Below are positions 8,613-17,552 of a stretch of 47,428 nt of DNA, piece after piece (position 1 is the first letter of the stretch; every line of letters begins with the position of its first letter). Origin of the DNA: Clostridia bacterium (lineage in GTDB: Bacteria > Bacillota > Clostridia > Christensenellales > CAG-1252); assembly GCA_024685775.1 (NCBI GenBank), contig JAIKVL010000022.1, positions 1 through 47,428 on the forward strand, given 5' to 3'. The position numbers were made by a program, and so were the translations under genes. The notes beneath the pieces were generated by a model, which did not search any database, was not told the DNA's origin, and saw only the letters and a list, made by a program, of their open reading frames with translations.

Positions 8613-10211
8613 TTATTCGGATTTTTTGAGAACCGCTTTCGCCGCGAAACTTCTGACGGAGTTGACGCTGCTTTCCGCGCGCTGGCGGGTGCTGTAACTT
8701 TCACCGAAATAACGGATCTGCGAACGGGTGCTCGCTCTCAAAATGAACTTGAAGTTCCCGTTCTTATCCTCGTCGATCGTGTAGATACCGGTTTCAACGG
8801 CTTTCTTGAAAGTCTCGATGGCGTTCTTTGCGCCTTGCTCGGACGTGTAGCTCGGGCTTTCGAGGAGAAGCTGACCGTTGTTCGCCTTCAAAAGGAAATG
8901 GAAGTTATTGGGGTTCAGTTCGATGATCTCGTACTTACCGCCCGCCTTATAACTCTTTTCCGTGATGGGATCGGGGACGAAGACGGTTGCGGAATCGTTC
9001 GCCGCGACCGCGTCCTGATCGGTGTTCTCGACGACTTTGATAATCGCGTTCTGCGCGAAGTTCTTTACGGACTGAATGCTGCTTTCCGCGCTCTGACGGG
9101 TGCTGTAACTCTCGCCGTAGTAACGCATTTGCGAACGGGTGCTCGCTCTCATAACGAAACGGAAGCTTCCGTTCTTCTCTTCGTCGATCGTGTAGATACC
9201 GCCGTCGACGGCTTTCTTGAAGGTCTCGATGCCGTTCTTTGCGCCTTGCTCGGACGTATAGCTCGGGCTTTCGAGGAGAAGCTGACCGTTATTCGCTTTC
9301 AGGAGGAAATAGAAACTTCCGTTTCTTTCCAAGATCTCATACTTACCGACGGTCTTACCATCGGAAGGCTTTTTGGCTTTGATCGGCTTCGGCGCGGGCG
9401 CTTCCTTCGCGGCGGCTACCTCCGCTTTCGCGGATTTCTTGGCTTTGGGCGCAGCCTTTTTCTCTTCCTTTACGGGAGCCGGCGCCGCTTCTTCGGCAGG
9501 CTCTTCCGCTTTTTCTTCTTCGACGGGCTCCTCTTGGGCTTGCTCTTCGGCGACGGGCGCTTCTTCGACCGCTTCCTCCGCAGACTCTTCTTCGACCGCT
9601 ACCTCCGCAGGCTCTTCTTCGACCGCTACCTCTTCTTCGGCGGGTTCTTCGGCGACCGCTTCGGGTTCTTCTTCGATCGCGGCTTCTTCCGCGGGTTCTT
9701 CTTCCGCCGCCGCGGTGATCTCTTCTTCCGCGGGAGCTTCTTCAACCGTTTCTTCGGCGGGAGCTTCTTCCTCCGCGACTTCGATCACTTCGGGCTCTTC
9801 TTCCGCGACCGCTTCTTCAACTACCGCTTCGGGCTCCTCTTCGACCGCGACTTCTTCCTCTGCGGGAGCTTCTTCGACCGCTTCCTCGGCGGGCGCTTCT
9901 TCCGCAGGCTCTTCTTCGACCGCTACCGCTTCTTCCGCGGGTTCTTCCTCAACAGCTTCTTCCGCGACGGCTTCTTCGGGCTCGGCTTCTTCTTCGGGCT
10001 CCGCGTCATCCGAAACGGGAGCGGATTCTTCGCCGCTCTTATTCTTCTTCTTGCTCGGAACGAGGACGATCACGAGGATCAAAGCGATCACGAGAATAAG
10101 GACGATCAACGCGAGAAACAGGTTGTTAAAAACAAAAGTGTTCCCCTTGAAAAAGGCAGGGAGTTTAAGCTTCGTCGCTAAATTCTTAAAAAATTCATTG
10201 ATAGCAACCAT
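8613..10211 (-). CDS. Membrane-anchored Glu/Ala-rich protein with four YegP (DUF1508) repeats
   Basis: The likely start is ATG at 10211 (MVAINEFFKNL), 8 bases after AGAGGTG; the frame is open 17 codons further up. The 532-residue product has a short Lys-containing N-terminus, one transmembrane helix (about residues 29-50), a basic patch KKKNK, then roughly 190 residues made almost only of Glu, Ala, Pro and Val, then a basic Lys/Ala/Pro linker. The C-terminus holds two pairs of YegP-type repeats, recognisable from FLLKANNGQLLLESPSYTS and FRFVMRASTRSQMRYYGESY. YegP domains are small, of unknown function, and often occur in tandem. Positive charges on both sides of the helix leave the topology open. 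The gene is monocistronic with its own promoter and terminator. Function is unknown; a tethered binding or scaffold role is only a guess. Confidence 0.8.
   Translation of the reverse strand: MVAINEFFKNLATKLKLPAFFKGNTFVFNNLFLALIVLILVIALILVIVLVPSKKKNKSGEESAPVSDDAEPEEEAEPEEAVAEEAVEEEPAEEAVAVEEEPAEEAPAEEAVEEAPAEEEVAVEEEPEAVVEEAVAEEEPEVIEVAEEEAPAEETVEEAPAEEEITAAAEEEPAEEAAIEEEPEAVAEEPAEEEVAVEEEPAEVAVEEESAEEAVEEAPVAEEQAQEEPVEEEKAEEPAEEAAPAPVKEEKKAAPKAKKSAKAEVAAAKEAPAPKPIKAKKPSDGKTVGKYEILERNGSFYFLLKANNGQLLLESPSYTSEQGAKNGIETFKKAVDGGIYTIDEEKNGSFRFVMRASTRSQMRYYGESYSTRQSAESSIQSVKNFAQNAIIKVVENTDQDAVAANDSATVFVPDPITEKSYKAGGKYEIIELNPNNFHFLLKANNGQLLLESPSYTSEQGAKNAIETFKKAVETGIYTIDEDKNGNFKFILRASTRSQIRYFGESYSTRQRAESSVNSVRSFAAKAVLKKSE
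8634..9348 (-). repeat. Direct duplication of the YegP-pair module, 411-bp offset
   Basis: The DNA around 8640-8937 and 9050-9348 is clearly homologous with a constant 411-base offset. For example, the GTGCTGTAACT and CTGACCGTT blocks at 8690 and 8871 recur at 9101 and 9282. Each copy encodes one pair of YegP repeats; the spacer between them codes for a linker. This points to an internal gene duplication. Confidence 0.75.
9475..10020 (-). repeat. Low-complexity GAA/GCG/CCG codon tract (Glu/Ala/Pro-rich stalk)
   Basis: The tract is built from degenerate repeats of short units such as EEEPAEEA, EEAPAEE and VAVEEEP. It is in frame throughout and creates long meaningless open frames on the other strand. 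Such tracts tend to vary in length between strains. Confidence 0.8.
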
Positions 10212-10244
10212 AAAAAAACACCTCTTGAAAAAATTCTTATATAA

Positions 10245-10273
10245 ATAATACAATAAACGCACGCGTTTGTAAA
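10245..10273 (-). promoter_or_regulatory. Promoter of the YegP-repeat gene
   Basis: On the minus strand TTTACA (10268-10273) and TATTAT (10245-10250) are 17 bases apart. The predicted start point is about 25 bases upstream of the ATG at 10211. Confidence 0.65.
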
Positions 10274-10305
10274 GATGATTTTGAAAAATGAATGCGCGGA
10301 AACAG

Positions 10306-10334
10306 TTAACGAAAGGAAAAAATCGTGTTATAAT
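10306..10334 (+). promoter_or_regulatory. Promoter of ywlC-ywlE
   Basis: A perfect TATAAT (10329-10334) lies 17 bases after TTAACG (10306-10311, four of six matches to the consensus). It gives a leader of about 55 bases before the ATG at 10395. Confidence 0.6.
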
Positions 10335-10394
10335 GACAGAAAACGAAGCAAAAGCGAGGCGAAACGCGCGATATCATTCGCGCGGCGGTAAAAA

Positions 10395-11372
10395 ATGGAA
10401 ACGAAGATCGGGAAAAACAGAGAGGATATCGCGCTCGGCGCGGAACTGATTCGAAGAGGAGAGCTCGTCGCTTTCCCGACCGAAACGGTCTACGGGCTCG
10501 GCGGCAACGCCCTCGATAAGGACGCGAGCAAAAAGATCTACGCCGTCAAAGGTCGCCCGTCCGACAATCCTTTGATCGTCCATTTGACCGAGTGGAAACA
10601 GGTAAAAAACGTCGCCTATCCGACCGCGGAAGCCAAGGCGCTGTTCGACGCGTTCTGTCCCGGTCCGCTGACGATGATCTTAAAAAAGCTTCCGATCGTC
10701 CCGGACGAGACGACCGGCGGGAGAAACACCGTCGCCCTTCGCTTCCCCTCTCACCCCGTCGCGAGGGAATTGATCGCTCTTTCGGGCGTTCCGATCGCGG
10801 CGCCGAGCGCAAACGTCAGCAAACACGTTTCTCCGACTTCCGCTTCTCACGTCTTCGACGACTTAGACGGGCGCATCCCCTTGATCCTCGACGGCGGAAA
10901 CTCCGAAGTCGGGATCGAAAGCACGATCGTCGATCTGACGGCGGAGACGCCGACCGTCCTTCGCCCCGGCGCGATTACGAAAGAGATGATCGAAAGCGTC
11001 CTCGGGAAAGCGCAAAACTTTTCGGGCGAGATCAAAGAAGCGCTTGCACCCGGAATGAAATATAAGCACTATTCGCCCCGCGTCCCCTGCTATCTTTCCG
11101 CAAAAAAGAGGATCGAAGCCGCGCTCGCGCTCCTCGCGGAAAAGGGAATCGAAGCCGTCCTCATCGCGAGAGGAAAGACGATCGCGGAAACAGGAGCGAA
11201 AAATTTCATTTCCCTCGGGGATTCGCCGAAGGAAGCGCAAAACCGCGTATACGCCGCCCTGCGCGACGCGGAAAAATTCGAGGCGGCGATCATTGAAGAA
11301 CTGCCCGCGGAGGAAGGCTATTTCGCCGCGATGGATCGAATCAAAAAAGCTACGGGAGGACTGTATTTATGA
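10395..11372 (+). CDS. ywlC: Threonylcarbamoyl-AMP synthase, Sua5 type
   Basis: This 325-residue enzyme makes threonylcarbamoyl-AMP from threonine, bicarbonate and ATP, the first step of the t6A37 tRNA modification. The YrdC domain (about 10-195) shows PTETVYGLGGNA, the KGRPSDNPLIVHL substrate loop, GPLTMIL, and the SANVS and ESTIVD motifs. A C-terminal Sua5 domain (about 230-325) follows the linker YKHYSPRVP. Two-domain length is normal for Sua5. The ribosome binding site is weak (GGCGGT). It overlaps ywlE by 4 bases, an order resembling the B. subtilis ywl cluster. Confidence 0.92.
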   Translation: METKIGKNREDIALGAELIRRGELVAFPTETVYGLGGNALDKDASKKIYAVKGRPSDNPLIVHLTEWKQVKNVAYPTAEAKALFDAFCPGPLTMILKKLPIVPDETTGGRNTVALRFPSHPVARELIALSGVPIAAPSANVSKHVSPTSASHVFDDLDGRIPLILDGGNSEVGIESTIVDLTAETPTVLRPGAITKEMIESVLGKAQNFSGEIKEALAPGMKYKHYSPRVPCYLSAKKRIEAALALLAEKGIEAVLIARGKTIAETGAKNFISLGDSPKEAQNRVYAALRDAEKFEAAIIEELPAEEGYFAAMDRIKKATGGLYL

Positions 11373-11812
11373 AACTGATTTTCGTTTGCAGCGGAAACAC
11401 TTGCCGTTCGCCGATGGCGGAATGCGCCTTTGAAGATATGCTGAAAAAGGAAGGCGTGGAAGGAGTCGAAGTCGAAAGTCGCGGCGTCGTCGCGGCGGTC
11501 GGAAAGCCGATCAGCGAGAACGCGGTCAAAGCCCTCGAAAAGAAAGGGATCCCCGTAAAAAAGGATCACGTCGCGACGCAGATCACGACGGACGATATTC
11601 TCGCGGCGGATCTCGTCATCTGCATGACCGAGCGCCACAAAATGCGCCTCGGCTGCCTGCCGAAAGTCTTTACGATCGCCCAACTGACCGGTTCGATGGA
11701 CGTAGCCGATCCCTTCGGCGGCGACGAAGCCACCTACGAAAAGTGCCTTGACGAAATCATTGATGACCTCAAAAAACTGATGCCGATCATCAAAAGGCAG
11801 TTGACGCTGTAA
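11369..11812 (+). CDS. ywlE: Low-molecular-weight protein arginine phosphatase
   Basis: The 147-residue protein has the P-loop VCSGNTCRSPMAE (C7, R13) and a general acid aspartate in DPFGGDE (D114). Low-molecular-weight tyrosine phosphatases usually have Ile or a similar residue two places before the P-loop Arg. Here it is Thr (T11), as in YwlE, where this threonine is known to favour phosphoarginine. An arginine phosphatase reversing McsB-type marking of proteins is therefore likely. The ATGA overlap with ywlC implies coupled translation. No mcsB is in the window, so the partner kinase is not shown. Confidence 0.85.
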   Translation: MKLIFVCSGNTCRSPMAECAFEDMLKKEGVEGVEVESRGVVAAVGKPISENAVKALEKKGIPVKKDHVATQITTDDILAADLVICMTERHKMRLGCLPKVFTIAQLTGSMDVADPFGGDEATYEKCLDEIIDDLKKLMPIIKRQLTL

Positions 11813-11844
11813 GATCGCGATTCCCGAGAAAAACACAACGAATC

Positions 11845-11881
11845 AAAAAAAACTCAACAACTTTTCTTGTTGAGTTTTTTT
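11845..11881. terminator. Bidirectional terminator between ywlE and copA
   Basis: The stem AACTCAACAA/TTGTTGAGTT has a 6-base loop (11851-11874), with A runs on the left and T runs on the right. It follows ywlE on the plus strand. The A run would also serve the minus strand copA transcript, which ends 120 bases away. The remaining 11882-12002 shows nothing I recognise. Confidence 0.85.
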
Positions 11882-12002
11882 ACGTCGCTTGAATGCGCCG
11901 TTTGCAATCGGAACGCAAGACTCGTCTGCCGCTTACGGATTTAATTGCGCGAAAATCCGCGCGGTTCTTTTGCTTTGCAAGCGATTCTTCGGCAGCGAGA
12001 TA

Positions 12003-12215
12003 TTATTTCACCTCATACCCCGCCTTCTCGACGGCGTCTTTCAACGCGGAGAGTTCGGCGGAACCGGTGACCGTGGCGGTTTTCGCAATAAGATTGACTC
12101 TGACGCTTTTAACGCCCGCAACCTCGGAAAGCGCTTTTGCGACGCGATCTTTGCAATGCTCGCACATCATTCCTTCGATCGTAAGGGTTACTTTGGGTTC
12201 TTTTTTGAATAACAT
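12003..12215 (-). CDS. copZ: Nested CopZ-like copper chaperone, internal start inside copA
   Basis: The last 70 codons of copA form a complete HMA domain with MMCEHC (C18, C21 of this product), the size and fold of free CopZ. An in-frame ATG at 12213-12215 is preceded, 8 bases away, by AGGAGG within AAAGAGGAGG. This is one of the strongest ribosome binding sites in the window, better than that of copA itself. The site encodes the KEEEE stretch of the linker. I infer that a free chaperone can be made from the copA mRNA as well as the fused domain. E. coli copA also yields a small chaperone, but by frameshifting and from its N-terminus. Independent translation here is unproven. Confidence 0.5.
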   Translation of the reverse strand: MLFKKEPKVTLTIEGMMCEHCKDRVAKALSEVAGVKSVRVNLIAKTATVTGSAELSALKDAVEKAGYEVK

Positions 12216-14504
12216 AGTTTCTTCCTCCTCTTTTTCTACGTTTTGAATTGCGGGATCGCTTGATTCGATCAAACGCCCGTTCTCTTGCTCTTTTTCGGTT
12301 TCGGGGGTCATAAGCGCGCAAGCCCCGCCGCAATCAGCCTCTTCCGCGGGGATCGCCCTTTTATAGCCGTTCAATCGAAGCGCGTTCGTCACGACGAACA
12401 GAGAGCTCAGACTCATCGCCGCCGCCGAGATCGACGGAGTCAGCGACAAACCGAGCGAAGCGAATGCGCCCGCCGCGATCGGGATCGCGACGACGTTATA
12501 GAAAAACGCCCAAAACAAATTGCCTTTGATTACGCGGAACGTCCTTTTGGCGAGCAGGATCGCGTCCGCGAGAGAACGGATATCGCCCGACCGAAGGACG
12601 ACGTCCGCCGTGTCGATTGCGACGCCCGTTCCCGAGCCCATCGCGACGCCGACGTCCGCCGACTTCAAAGCGGGCGCGTCGTTGATCCCGTCGCCCGTCA
12701 TCGCGACGACGAAACCTTTCTCCCGATACTCTTTGGCGATCGCGGCTTTTTGATCGGGAAGGGTTTCCGCGCGGATCTCTTCGATCCCCAAAGATTCCCC
12801 GACGACCTTCGCCGCGCTCTCTTTATCCCCCGTGCAAAGGACGGGTCGGATCGAGTGATCGGTCAAGACATCCACCGTCTCTTTCGCGCCCGATTTGATC
12901 TTATCGCGAAGGGCGAAAACGGCGAGAAGCTCTTCTTTGCTTCCGAACCAGACGACGGTCCCGCCTTCCGCTTCCTTTCCGAGCTTGATTTCGATCGGAT
13001 AGGGAAAAAGCGCGGCAGTCCCGATAAAATAGGTTTTTCCTTCAATGACCGCGACCCCGCCTTTGCCCGCGAGATACTCGAAAGAATCGACGGTCTTATC
13101 CCCTTTTCCGCAATAGGCTTTGATACACGCCGCCAAGGGGTGAGACGAACGCTCTTCGGCGGCGAACGCAAGCGCGAAGACTTCTGAGTCGGGAAGCGCG
13201 CCGAGGTTTTTAAAGAGGACGACTTCGGGTTTTCCTTCGGTCAAAGTCGCGGTCTTATCCAGCAAAACGAGATCGACTTTGCTCAGCGTCTCCACCGACG
13301 CCGCATCCTTATAGAGGACGCCGAGGCTCGCGCCTTTCCCCGCCGCCGCCATGATCGCGACGGGCGTGGCGAGTCCGAGCGCGCAGGGGCAAGAGATCAC
13401 GAGGACGCTGACCCCGTACTTAAACGCGAGATCGGGATTTTTCGTAACGCCGAGCCAAATCGCGAAAGCGAGAAGCGCAAGCCCCGTAACGACGGGAACG
13501 AAGACGCCCGCAATCTTATCCGCGACGCGCTGAACGGGCGCTTTGGACGAAGCCGCCGCCCGGACCATACGGACGATGCGCGCGAAAGTCGAATCTTCCC
13601 CGACTTTCTCGGCGCGCAGGACCGCAAATCCGCTTTCGATCCGACTTCCCGAAAGGAGCTTTTCTCCGACCGATCGCTCCGCGGCGAGGTTCTCTCCCGT
13701 CACGGCGGATTCATCCGCAAAACAAGAGCCGAAGACGATTTCCCCGTCCACGGGAACGCGGTCGCCCACGCGAAGGACGATCTCGTCCCCCGCTTGCACT
13801 TCGGATAAAGAAACCGTCTTTTCCTCTTCGCCGATTCGCACGCAAACCGTTTCCGGCATCATCTTCATCAGCTTTTCGATCTCGCTCCCCGTCCGCGCTT
13901 TGCTCTTTTCTTCCAAAAATTTGCCGAGCGTGACGAGAGTCAGAACCATCGCGGAAGACTCGTAAAAGACCATATAACCGCCCTTCCCCGCAAAGGTCAA
14001 AACCGTCACGACGACGCTGTAACAAAGCGAAGCGAAAGAAGCGAGAGAAACGAGGGTGTCCATATTCGGGACGCCTTTTATAAGCGCGCGAATCCCGCCG
14101 AAATAAAACTTCCGACCGACGAAAGAAACCGCAAGCGCGAGAAGACATTGAACGGAGAACGAGACGACCGCGGGCGGCTCGGGCAGAGAAAGCATTTTCC
14201 CCATTGAGAAGTACAAAAGCGGGATCAGAAACGCGAGCGAAAAGAAGAAACGGCGTTTGAGAGCCGCCGCCTCGGACGAGCCGTTTTTCGCTTCGCCGTA
14301 AGGATAGACCGAATAGCCGAGGGCGCGAACCGCGGCGAAGATTTCCTTCTCTTTTTCATCGCCCCCCGAAAAGGTCACGGTCATGCTTTTATCGAGCAGG
14401 GACACCGCGACGCTTTCGACTCCTTCGATCTTTCCGACGCATTTTTCAATTCCGAGCGAACAGGCGGAACACGTCATACCGCCGACGCCGTAAGTCTTTT
14501 TCAT
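12003..14504 (-). CDS. copA: Copper-exporting P1B-type ATPase with N- and C-terminal metal-binding domains
   Basis: This 833-residue inner-membrane pump exports Cu(I). It has an N-terminal HMA domain with GMTCSAC (C12, C15), an actuator TGE in AVTGEN, CPC at 372-374 in the transport helix, the phosphorylated D416, SSHPLA for the nucleotide site, and TGDGINDAPAL for the hinge. The Cu(I)-type residues are in FFYNVV and MSLSSL. After the last helix comes a polar Cys-containing linker (CGGAC) and a second HMA domain (about 766-833, MMCEHC). One residue is odd: the phosphorylation motif reads DKTATLT, not DKTGTLT. No ribosome binding site precedes the ATG, and the promoter is unusually close. It is monocistronic. 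Confidence 0.93.
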   Translation of the reverse strand: MKKTYGVGGMTCSACSLGIEKCVGKIEGVESVAVSLLDKSMTVTFSGGDEKEKEIFAAVRALGYSVYPYGEAKNGSSEAAALKRRFFFSLAFLIPLLYFSMGKMLSLPEPPAVVSFSVQCLLALAVSFVGRKFYFGGIRALIKGVPNMDTLVSLASFASLCYSVVVTVLTFAGKGGYMVFYESSAMVLTLVTLGKFLEEKSKARTGSEIEKLMKMMPETVCVRIGEEEKTVSLSEVQAGDEIVLRVGDRVPVDGEIVFGSCFADESAVTGENLAAERSVGEKLLSGSRIESGFAVLRAEKVGEDSTFARIVRMVRAAASSKAPVQRVADKIAGVFVPVVTGLALLAFAIWLGVTKNPDLAFKYGVSVLVISCPCALGLATPVAIMAAAGKGASLGVLYKDAASVETLSKVDLVLLDKTATLTEGKPEVVLFKNLGALPDSEVFALAFAAEERSSHPLAACIKAYCGKGDKTVDSFEYLAGKGGVAVIEGKTYFIGTAALFPYPIEIKLGKEAEGGTVVWFGSKEELLAVFALRDKIKSGAKETVDVLTDHSIRPVLCTGDKESAAKVVGESLGIEEIRAETLPDQKAAIAKEYREKGFVVAMTGDGINDAPALKSADVGVAMGSGTGVAIDTADVVLRSGDIRSLADAILLAKRTFRVIKGNLFWAFFYNVVAIPIAAGAFASLGLSLTPSISAAAMSLSSLFVVTNALRLNGYKRAIPAEEADCGGACALMTPETEKEQENGRLIESSDPAIQNVEKEEEETMLFKKEPKVTLTIEGMMCEHCKDRVAKALSEVAGVKSVRVNLIAKTATVTGSAELSALKDAVEKAGYEVK

Positions 14505-14510
14505 ATCGTT

Positions 14511-14538
14511 ATTATACCACGTTCCTTTTCTTTTTCAA
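14511..14538 (-). promoter_or_regulatory. copA promoter abutting the start codon
   Basis: On the minus strand TTGAAA (14533-14538), a 16-base spacer and a perfect TATAAT (14511-14516) are followed by only 6 bases before the ATG at 14504. Transcription would start at or next to the A of the ATG. It lies just after the stop codon of the upstream permease gene. Confidence 0.65.
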
Positions 14539-14542
14539 ACCC

Positions 14543-16828
14543 TTATTCGGGAGCTTTCAAAGCCGCGACCATATCGATCTTTTTATTCTTCCGCGCGACG
14601 AGTAAGCTGACGAGCAACGAGACGCCGAGCGTCAAAAGAACGGAAACGGTATAGGTCAGAGCTCCGAGCACGAGCCTCATCTCGTACTCCGAAGCGAGCG
14701 TCACGAGAAGGATCTTCAAGACCAAGACGCCGAGCGGCAAACCGAGGATCAACCCGATCAACGTCAAAAACAGGTTTTCGCCGACGAGAAGCCCCGCGAT
14801 CTTTTTATCCTTGAATCCGACGACTTTCAACGTCGCCATCTCGATATAGCGTTCGTTATATCCCATCGTTCCGAGGTTATACAAAACCACCGTTCCGAGG
14901 ATCACGCCCGCTACGATCAAAAGAATGATCATCAAGTTCATGACCGACATAAAGCTATCGAACGATTTAATGATATCCGCTTTGGATTGAACGCTCTTGA
15001 TGAAAGGCGACGAAGCGATGCTTTCTTTCTCCGCGGCGGTATAGATCGAATCCGCTTTGTATTCGATCCCGAGAGCGTCCGCATAGGCGTTCGACAGGAC
15101 GACGCTTTCCGTCAAAGAACGGACGACGCCTTTGATGACGACCTCATATTCTTTATTCTTTCCGAAGGGCGACAGGACGATTACGTCGCCTTTTTTTACA
15201 GAGAACTCTTCCGCGAGTCGACTGCAAATATACGCGCCGTCCGCGGGAAGAGTGACGTTCCCCTTTTTCTCTCCGAGGAAACGGACGTTATCGTGCGTCA
15301 CGTTATAGATTTCCATCGAAATCGCTTTTCCGTCCAGTTCCGCCGCGACCGTCGCCTCGGAATCGCCGTCGTAAGCGTCCAAAAGTGAGCGGACGGTTTC
15401 ATCCGTTACGTTTGCGGTCAGATAAATGCGCGAATTGTAATTCATCGCGTCATAGTAATAGGAATTTACGAAAGAATCCATCGTGTCTTTCATTCCCATT
15501 GCGCCGACCAAAATGACGGTGCACCCGATCACGCCGATCAAACTCATCAGCATTCTCGACTTATGACGAAGAATATCGCGCGTGTTCCATTTCGCGCCGA
15601 AGGAGAGCTTGTTCCACGCGCCCGTCCGTTCGAGAAGAACGCGTTTCGCTTTACCGCCCAAGCGGGGGCGAAGGGTCTCCGCGGGACTTTCCGAGAGCGT
15701 CTTGCGAACGGAAAGATATCCGACGAGGGTCAAAAGCAGGACGATGACGACCGTCAGGACGGCGGCGAACCAAGGCATATACAAAGTCCACCGCGGCATA
15801 TCGAAGTACGTCCCCATCGCGCCGTGCGGATTCATTATGATATAGCAGACGAGGTAGCCGATCCCGATCCCGAAGACCGCGCCGATCAATCCGATAAACA
15901 AACTCAACGAGGTATAATGCGCCAAGACCGTTTTATCGCGGAAACCGAGCGCTTTTAAGATCCCGATCTGCGTGCGCTCCTTCGCGGCGATACGGTGCAT
16001 CGTCGTGATCATCGTCAAAACCGCGATCAACAGGAAGACGACCGGGAGGATCGCGCCCATCGATTTTCCTTCCGTCGATTCGCCCATCGCCTCGGCGTAG
16101 GAAACCGTTTCGTTTCTCGTCAGGACCAAGGTCGTCTTGGAAAAGGCTTTATTGACGGCGTGTTTCATCTGCTTTTCTCCGAGCGAAGAACGAATATAGA
16201 TCGCGGGATAACGGGAAAAGCCCGTTACGGATTTATAAAACGCGGGAGAGACGTAAGCGAAGCCGTACCGCTCGTAATCGGGCATCATCTGCCCGGAATC
16301 GGGGACGCAGATCAGATACTCCGACGATTTTGCGAGCCCTTTGATCGAGAGCGAATATTTGCGCCCTTCGTAGACGAGATCGAGAGGATCTCCGATCCGA
16401 AATCCGTTTGCGGAAGCGAAAGCGTCCGAAAGCCAAACGCCGTCCGCGCTCGTCTCGTCGTAAGCTTCACCGCTCATCAGCTTAAAGAAAGAGACCTTTT
16501 CATTGGTGGACACGGTCAACGCGAGAGATTTTTTCCGATCGCCGTCGAGATTTACGTCCGCGGATAAAAACAGCGCCGCTTCGTCCACGCCCTCGATCTC
16601 CGCGACCTTTTTCAGATCGGACGCAGAAAAGCCCAAAGGGCTCTCCGTATAGACCCGATAATCGGCGAACCCGGTTTCTTCGAAGAAAGAGCCCGTGTTC
16701 TTCTCGATCGCGTACCATTCCATATTGAACCCGATGAAAATGCCGATCCCGATCGCGATCATGATGATCATCGAAAGGAATTGCGCTTTGTATTGTCCGA
16801 AGGTTCGGATGAGTTTTTTCTTCAACAT
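14543..16828 (-). CDS. ABC transporter permease, FtsX/MacB-like, two FtsX domains
   Basis: This 761-residue membrane protein begins with a helix at about residues 18-36, followed by an extracytoplasmic domain. It then has three helices with FtsX features (about 260-370), a helix near 430-450, a second extracytoplasmic domain (about 455-625), and three C-terminal helices of the second FtsX domain (about 630-755). Such permeases do not usually carry solutes through a pore; they transmit ATPase motion to lipoprotein, peptide or envelope substrates. The ATPase gene ends 1 base before its ATG, so the two form one transporter. The substrate cannot be read from the sequence. No sensor kinase or response regulator lies beside it. 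Confidence 0.85.
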   Translation of the reverse strand: MLKKKLIRTFGQYKAQFLSMIIMIAIGIGIFIGFNMEWYAIEKNTGSFFEETGFADYRVYTESPLGFSASDLKKVAEIEGVDEAALFLSADVNLDGDRKKSLALTVSTNEKVSFFKLMSGEAYDETSADGVWLSDAFASANGFRIGDPLDLVYEGRKYSLSIKGLAKSSEYLICVPDSGQMMPDYERYGFAYVSPAFYKSVTGFSRYPAIYIRSSLGEKQMKHAVNKAFSKTTLVLTRNETVSYAEAMGESTEGKSMGAILPVVFLLIAVLTMITTMHRIAAKERTQIGILKALGFRDKTVLAHYTSLSLFIGLIGAVFGIGIGYLVCYIIMNPHGAMGTYFDMPRWTLYMPWFAAVLTVVIVLLLTLVGYLSVRKTLSESPAETLRPRLGGKAKRVLLERTGAWNKLSFGAKWNTRDILRHKSRMLMSLIGVIGCTVILVGAMGMKDTMDSFVNSYYYDAMNYNSRIYLTANVTDETVRSLLDAYDGDSEATVAAELDGKAISMEIYNVTHDNVRFLGEKKGNVTLPADGAYICSRLAEEFSVKKGDVIVLSPFGKNKEYEVVIKGVVRSLTESVVLSNAYADALGIEYKADSIYTAAEKESIASSPFIKSVQSKADIIKSFDSFMSVMNLMIILLIVAGVILGTVVLYNLGTMGYNERYIEMATLKVVGFKDKKIAGLLVGENLFLTLIGLILGLPLGVLVLKILLVTLASEYEMRLVLGALTYTVSVLLTLGVSLLVSLLVARKNKKIDMVAALKAPE

Positions 16829-16829
16829 A

Positions 16830-17528
16830 TCACCACTCCACTTCGTCCGCGCTCATCGGCTCCTGCTCTTCGACCGAGCCGATCTTTCCGTTTTTAACGC
16901 GGATCACGACGTCCGCCATTTTGGCGATATTTTGGTTATGCGTGACGATGACGATGGTCTTTTCATACTCTTTCGCCATCTTTAACAAAAGTTTCAAGAC
17001 CATAACGCCGGTGTCACTGTCCAAAGCGCCGGTCGGCTCGTCGCAAAGAAGGATCTCGGGATTTTTCGCAAGCGCGCGAGCGATCGAGACCCGCTGCTGT
17101 TCGCCACCCGAAAGCTCGGAAGGAAAGTTATTCAGGTGATCGAGAAGCCCCACCTCTTCGATCATCTTCTCGGGCGGAAAGGCGCGAGGCGAAATCTCTT
17201 TAACGAGAGCGACGTTCTCCTTTACGGTCAAAGTCGGGATCAAATTATAGAATTGAAAGACGAATCCGACCGTTTCCGCCCGATAGGACGCAAGCTCGTC
17301 TTTGGTCAAAGCCGAAAGCTCCTTTCCATCGATCGCGATGCTGCCCTCCGTCGGCGTGTCCAACCCGCCGAGAAGGTTCAGAAGCGTGGATTTTCCCGCG
17401 CCGCTCGGTCCCAATATGACGATAAACTTTCCCTTTTCGAGTGAAAGATCCACGCTGTCGAGCGCGCGCTGGATATGCTCGCCGGTTTGATAAATTTTAC
17501 TGACTTGTTTAAGTTCGATAAGAGCCAT
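16830..17528 (-). CDS. ABC transporter ATP-binding protein, LolD/MacB type
   Basis: The chosen start is ATG at 17528 ([13 protein letters not shown]), 6 bases after AAAGGAGA; an ATG five codons earlier overlaps that site. The 232-residue protein has Walker [10 protein letters not shown], a Q-loop in [13 protein letters not shown], the signature [15 protein letters not shown], Walker [14 protein letters not shown] and the H-loop VTHN. The sequence is typical of the MacB/LolD/FtsE group that works with FtsX-type permeases. It is encoded directly upstream of its permease. A TATAAC box 20 bases upstream may be its own promoter but has no clear -35. Confidence 0.92.
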   Translation of the reverse strand: MALIELKQVSKIYQTGEHIQRALDSVDLSLEKGKFIVILGPSGAGKSTLLNLLGGLDTPTEGSIAIDGKELSALTKDELASYRAETVGFVFQFYNLIPTLTVKENVALVKEISPRAFPPEKMIEEVGLLDHLNNFPSELSGGEQQRVSIARALAKNPEILLCDEPTGALDSDTGVMVLKLLLKMAKEYEKTIVIVTHNQNIAKMADVVIRVKNGKIGSVEEQEPMSADEVEW

Positions 17529-17552
17529 AATTTCTCCTTTCAAGGTTATACT

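Noticed and set aside
8550-10248. Long plus-strand frames opposite the YegP-repeat gene (about 540 and 290 codons)
   Set aside because: They are shadows of the low-complexity Glu/Ala tract. Their products are Phe/Gly/Arg- or Ser/Ala-rich without domains, and the minus frame has a clear promoter, ribosome binding site and domains.
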